Of a stretch of DNA of 64,000 nt, positions 61,454 to 64,000 are shown piece by piece. Both the position numbers and the translations under genes were made by a program. Numbering within the stretch: the first letter of the stretch is position 1; every line of letters begins with the position of its first letter. The notes beneath the pieces are model-generated. The model made no database searches. It had not been told where the DNA came from and saw only the letters and a list, made by a program, of their open reading frames with translations. The stretch covers positions 620,001-684,000 of the forward strand of contig NZ_FUYY01000002.1 in assembly GCF_900168045.1 (NCBI RefSeq), written 5' to 3'. Origin of the DNA: Salegentibacter holothuriorum (GTDB lineage: Bacteria; Bacteroidota; Bacteroidia; Flavobacteriales; Flavobacteriaceae).

Positions 61454-62275
61454 ATGGAAGATTTAATCGCTTATTTTGAGCAATTAGACCCGGTAATGGC
61501 TGCATTACTGGCTACAATTTTTACCTGGTTACTTACTGCTGCAGGAGCTTCGTTGGTTTTTCTATTTAAAAACATGAATAGAAAGTTGTTTGACGGTATG
61601 CTGGGATTTACCGGCGGCGTTATGGTGGCTGCCAGTTTTTGGAGCTTATTGGCACCCGGGATAGAAATGAGTCCGGGCGAAGGATTTGAAAAAACAGTAC
61701 CGCCTCTAGTTGGGTTTGGACTGGGAGCGCTTTTTCTTTTCGGTTTAGATAAAGTATTACCACATCTGCATGTAAATTTTAAAATGAGCGAAAAGGAAGG
61801 GATTAAAACACCCTGGCATAAATCTGTTCTCCTTACTCTGGCAATTACTTTGCACAATATCCCCGAAGGTTTGGCGGTAGGTGTACTTTTTGGAGCTGCA
61901 GGTGCAGGTCTGGAAGGGGCCAGTATTGGTGGCGCTGTAGCGCTAGCTATAGGAATTGGTTTACAAAACTTTCCTGAAGGTTTTGCTGTTGCCATGCCGC
62001 TTCGGGGGCAGGGAATGAGCCGGTGGAAAAGTTTTAATTTTGGTCAGCTTTCGGCTATTGTAGAGCCTTTTGCTGCGGTGCTTGGGGCCTGGGCGGTAAT
62101 GACTTTTGAGCCTATTTTACCTTATGCACTTTCTTTTGCTGCCGGGGCAATGATCTTTGTGGTGGTGGAAGAAGTTGTGCCGGAATCTCAAAAAGGGAAT
62201 TTTACCGATATTGCGACTATGGGCTTTATTGTAGGTTTTATGGTGATGATGACCCTGGATGTAGGTTTAGGTTAA
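61454..62275 (+). CDS. ZIP-family metal transporter
   Basis: A 273-residue membrane transporter with about eight helices and the paired metal-site motifs HNIPEGLAVGVLFG and NFPEGFAVAMPLRG, as in bacterial ZupT-like ZIP proteins. It moves a divalent metal such as Zn2+, Fe2+ or Mn2+ into the cytoplasm. Its ATG follows the stop codon of the DtxR-family gene directly, so they are one operon. Confidence 0.94.
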   Translation: MEDLIAYFEQLDPVMAALLATIFTWLLTAAGASLVFLFKNMNRKLFDGMLGFTGGVMVAASFWSLLAPGIEMSPGEGFEKTVPPLVGFGLGALFLFGLDKVLPHLHVNFKMSEKEGIKTPWHKSVLLTLAITLHNIPEGLAVGVLFGAAGAGLEGASIGGAVALAIGIGLQNFPEGFAVAMPLRGQGMSRWKSFNFGQLSAIVEPFAAVLGAWAVMTFEPILPYALSFAAGAMIFVVVEEVVPESQKGNFTDIATMGFIVGFMVMMTLDVGLG

Positions 62276-62325
62276 AATCTTTTGCAACATTCAAGTTGAG
62301 ATGTAGTCTTTAATTGTAAAGAGTT

Positions 62326-62805
62326 ATGCCAGTAAACCAGAACACTATAAGAAACGATATCAATAACGACTTTTTTCTTTTAAAATTAGCTTTGTTAGCT
62401 GTCTTTGCTTTCTTATTTACTTTGTCTGCTTCAGCGCAGCAAGAGGAAGAAGTTGTTCAGTATTTTTTGGAAACTTATCCTGGAGAATCTTTCGACTTTA
62501 AAGAAAAAAAAATTGTATTTAGAGAGGTTTTGGTAGATTCAAGGTGCCCTAGTGATGTAATTTGTGTGCGAGCCGGGGAAGCAAAAATTCTGGTAGAAAT
62601 ATTTAAAGGTGAAAAATCTTTAGGGCAAGAAATTATTACCGTGGGAGCAAATGTAAATTCCTTTAAAACCAGCCTGGCTAAATTTTTTGAAGAAGAATTA
62701 GACATAGAATTCCTGTCGCTTTCCCCGTATCCAAAAACTTCAAGGAAGATAAAAGCTTCAAATTATCAGCTTATGTTGAAAGTAACGGAGAGGTTGGAAA
62801 ATTAA
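62326..62805 (+). CDS. Secreted hypothetical protein
   Basis: A 159-residue protein whose signal segment (about 18-40, ending ASA-QQE) is preceded by a longer than usual polar N-terminus; a later start is possible. The mature part contains DSRCPSDVICVRAGEAKI, a two-cysteine pattern I have seen in secreted Bacteroidetes proteins of unknown function. It follows the ZIP gene after 50 bp. Function unknown. Confidence 0.75.
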   Translation: MPVNQNTIRNDINNDFFLLKLALLAVFAFLFTLSASAQQEEEVVQYFLETYPGESFDFKEKKIVFREVLVDSRCPSDVICVRAGEAKILVEIFKGEKSLGQEIITVGANVNSFKTSLAKFFEEELDIEFLSLSPYPKTSRKIKASNYQLMLKVTERLEN

Positions 62806-62835
62806 TCACTACCACAACCTGATGTTCCGCTGGCT
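62803..62835 (-). pseudogene. Remnant of a FeoB-associated Cys-rich protein 3' end
   Basis: On the minus strand these bases encode ASGTSGCGSD and a stop, preceded by an in-frame stop. About 20 of 26 bases match the 3' end of the intact FeoB-associated gene at 63386. It overlaps the stop of the gene at 62326. Confidence 0.4.
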
Positions 62836-62917
62836 TAGCCCTTAAAATCAAATTATTTCATTTAAGAGGTTTAGTACAAATGAGAAATAACTCTTATCTT
62901 GTTATTAAAAATTTATT

Positions 62918-63124
62918 ATGGAATCAGTAATTTTCAAAGGAGAATCAAAAGAAAATTTAAAGTTGCTTGTACAACTTGCCCATAAACTTGGTATCGAAAC
63001 TCAATTTTTAAAGCCGAACGAATTAGAGGAATATGCGTTTGGATTGGCAATCGAAGAAGGAGTAAATGAAGAAGAAATGGGCCTTGAAGATTTTAAACAA
63101 TCACTTTTAAAAGATGAAGGTTAG
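62918..63124 (+). CDS. Antitoxin of a RelE-type pair
   Basis: A 68-residue acidic, helical protein (VQLAHKLGIETQFL..., FGLAIEEGVNEEEMGLEDFKQSLLKDEG) like the small antitoxins encoded before RelE-type toxins. It overlaps the toxin frame by 11 bp, as in the pair at 47035. The toxin carries a premature stop codon, so this antitoxin may have no functional partner. Confidence 0.75.
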   Translation: MESVIFKGESKENLKLLVQLAHKLGIETQFLKPNELEEYAFGLAIEEGVNEEEMGLEDFKQSLLKDEG

Positions 63125-63389
63125 AATCAGTAAAAGCCTGGCAAAAGACACTGCAAAAATCACAGATAAGCAAGTTAAAGAAAAACTTTTTTAAAAAATT
63201 GAACAGCTTCAAAATACCGAAAATTTAAGTCAACAACCGATTAAAAAGCTTAAAGGATTTAAAGATTTTTATCGAATTCGAATAGGTGATTATAGATTGG
63301 GGGTTAAAAAGTTGACCGATCAAGAAATTCTGCTTGTTCGTTTTTTGCAGCGAAAAGAGATTTACAAATATTTTCCAAAAAGAGATTAA
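63114..63389 (+). pseudogene. RelE-type toxin interrupted by a stop codon
   Basis: The frame starting at the ATG at 63114 has a TAA at codon 27 (63192-63194), then continues in the same frame as a clear RelE-like sequence (KKLKGFKDFYRIRIGDYRLG, LLVRFLQRKEIYKYF) to 63389. Total length would be 91 residues. The stop lies in TTTTTTAAAAAA. A substitution, or a sequencing error in this homopolymer, would explain it. Confidence 0.82.
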
Positions 63390-63535
63390 CTGCAACCGCA
63401 ACCTGAAACTCCGCATGCTTTGGTCTTTTCAGACTTCTTTTTTAAAAATGCAGGTTTCCAGATAAATTTTGTCAGGATATATCCTAATGCGATCGCGAAG
63501 GTTATGAAAACGAGAATTTCTTGAATTAATTCCAT
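63386..63535 (-). CDS. FeoB-associated Cys-rich membrane protein
   Basis: A 49-residue protein too short for ordinary gene finding: one transmembrane helix (about 5-27), a basic stretch (KKKSEKTK), then the Cys-rich tail ACGVSGCGCS. This is the pattern of the small protein encoded behind feoB in many bacteria, where it may help Fe2+ transport or FeoB assembly. It begins 35 bp after feoB and its stop overlaps the end of the convergent toxin remnant by 3-4 bases. Confidence 0.85.
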   Translation of the reverse strand: MELIQEILVFITFAIALGYILTKFIWKPAFLKKKSEKTKACGVSGCGCS

Positions 63536-63570
63536 AGTTTTTCAGTCGTTTTGTTAGTTGTAACTTACAT

Positions 63571-64000
63571 TCATTTTAATAATTGAAAAGCCGCTAATGC
63601 TACAAAGTAGGCGAACAAGGTCATGACCACTAACTGTAAAACAGGCCATTTCCAGGTATTGGTTTCTTTTTTAACAATAGCCAAAGTACTCATACATTGC
63701 ATTGCAAATGCATAAAACAATAATAAACTAATTCCACTGGCGAAAGTAAATAATGGTCCTCCTAAAATTGGATTTATCTCAGCCGCCATGCGGTTTTTAA
63801 TGGTTTCTTCTTCATCACTGCCTACGCTATATATAGTGGCTAAAGTTCCTACAAAAACTTCACGAGCCGCAAAAGAACTTATTATGGCAATTCCAATTTT
63901 CCAATCATAACCCAAAGGCGCAACAACCGGCTCTATACCTCGCCCCATAATCCCTATATAGGAGTTTTTTAATTTGAATGAAGCAATTTCTTCGTCAAGC
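63571..64000 (-). CDS. feoB: Ferrous iron transporter FeoB, C-terminal part
   Basis: The frame runs off the window edge, so only the last 143 residues or so are visible. They include LKNSYIGIMGRGIEPVVAPL, DWKIGIAIISSFAAREVFVG and two or three membrane helices, the C-terminal Gate/FeoB signature. The G-protein domain lies outside. FeoB imports Fe2+ through the inner membrane. Confidence 0.95.
   Translation of the reverse strand, partial: LDEEIASFKLKNSYIGIMGRGIEPVVAPLGYDWKIGIAIISSFAAREVFVGTLATIYSVGSDEEETIKNRMAAEINPILGGPLFTFASGISLLLFYAFAMQCMSTLAIVKKETNTWKWPVLQLVVMTLFAYFVALAAFQLLK

Noticed and set aside
63989-64000. CTTCGTCAAGC at the window end, looking like the start of another palindromic repeat.
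   Set aside because: Read on the minus strand it is in frame with feoB and encodes LDEEIA, a normal part of FeoB; there is no second arm in view.

Overview
The window is a chromosomal segment of a Flavobacteriaceae bacterium, most like marine genera such as Gramella, Salegentibacter or Zunongwangia (genus inferred from gene order and style, not proven). The evidence is low GC content, gliding/type IX secretion genes (sprE, gldH), the Bacteroidetes promoter signature TAnnTTTG in front of many genes, a split ATP synthase operon, aerobic heme synthesis, and families such as DUF4292, RicT and the FeoB-associated Cys-rich protein. I see no rRNA, tRNA, CRISPR array, prophage or complete insertion sequence; most of the window is ordinary core genome.

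Layout. 1-14.7 kb (+): 3' end of sprE, then atpZ, a small membrane protein and atpB-E-F-H-A-G (beta and epsilon genes absent), an envelope block (lipoprotein, flippase, dut, nucleotidyltransferase), and a TPR / DUF4292 / EnvC-like trio. 15-23.4 kb: thioesterase, HU-SPOR protein, dprA, trpS, plsC, an ECF sigma factor with an unusual membrane partner, and recA. 23.8-31.2 kb (+): trhO, ricT, gldH, PBP1A, and a CoA-transferase pair split by a four-helix-bundle gene. 31.2-36.2 kb (-): exonuclease, serine hydrolase, ogt, CNNM protein and orphans. 36.2-48.1 kb: a heme locus, hemA-C-D-E-(DUF6973)-F-B on the minus strand, divergent from an AraC regulator, ThuA, hemH, a MATE exporter, a toxin-antitoxin pair and a HemJ-like protein. 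48-57.7 kb: orphan histidine kinase, enoyl-CoA hydratase, S15-type hydrolase, radical SAM protein, Fpg-like glycosylase preceded by a 7-bp tandem array, HD hydrolase, plsC, bacilliredoxin and a DnaJ protein. 57.8-64 kb: a metal locus with thioredoxin and TonB receptor divergent from a DtxR-type regulator and ZIP transporter, then a second toxin-antitoxin pair (toxin broken by a stop codon), a FeoB-associated protein and the 3' end of feoB.

How the parts fit together. Together with an upstream ALA source encoded elsewhere, the heme genes cover glutamyl-tRNA to heme by the oxygen-dependent route: HemF, then HemJ, then HemH. The DtxR-family regulator probably controls the divergent TonB receptor, because a DtxR-type palindrome lies in that receptor's promoter. 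This ties surface uptake, ZIP transport and perhaps Feo to one metal signal.

The most unusual signals are non-coding. (a) A dispersed element of about 90-105 nt occurs five times and shares a 19-nt hairpin with a bulged T and compensating base-pair changes. (b) A palindromic repeat of about 70-80 bp, made of two covarying sub-hairpins, sits inside the loops of terminator-like hairpins. (c) Nearly fourteen copies of a 7-bp repeat end one base before the start codon of a DNA-repair gene. (d) A strong terminator between recA and trhO has no recognisable gene in front of it.
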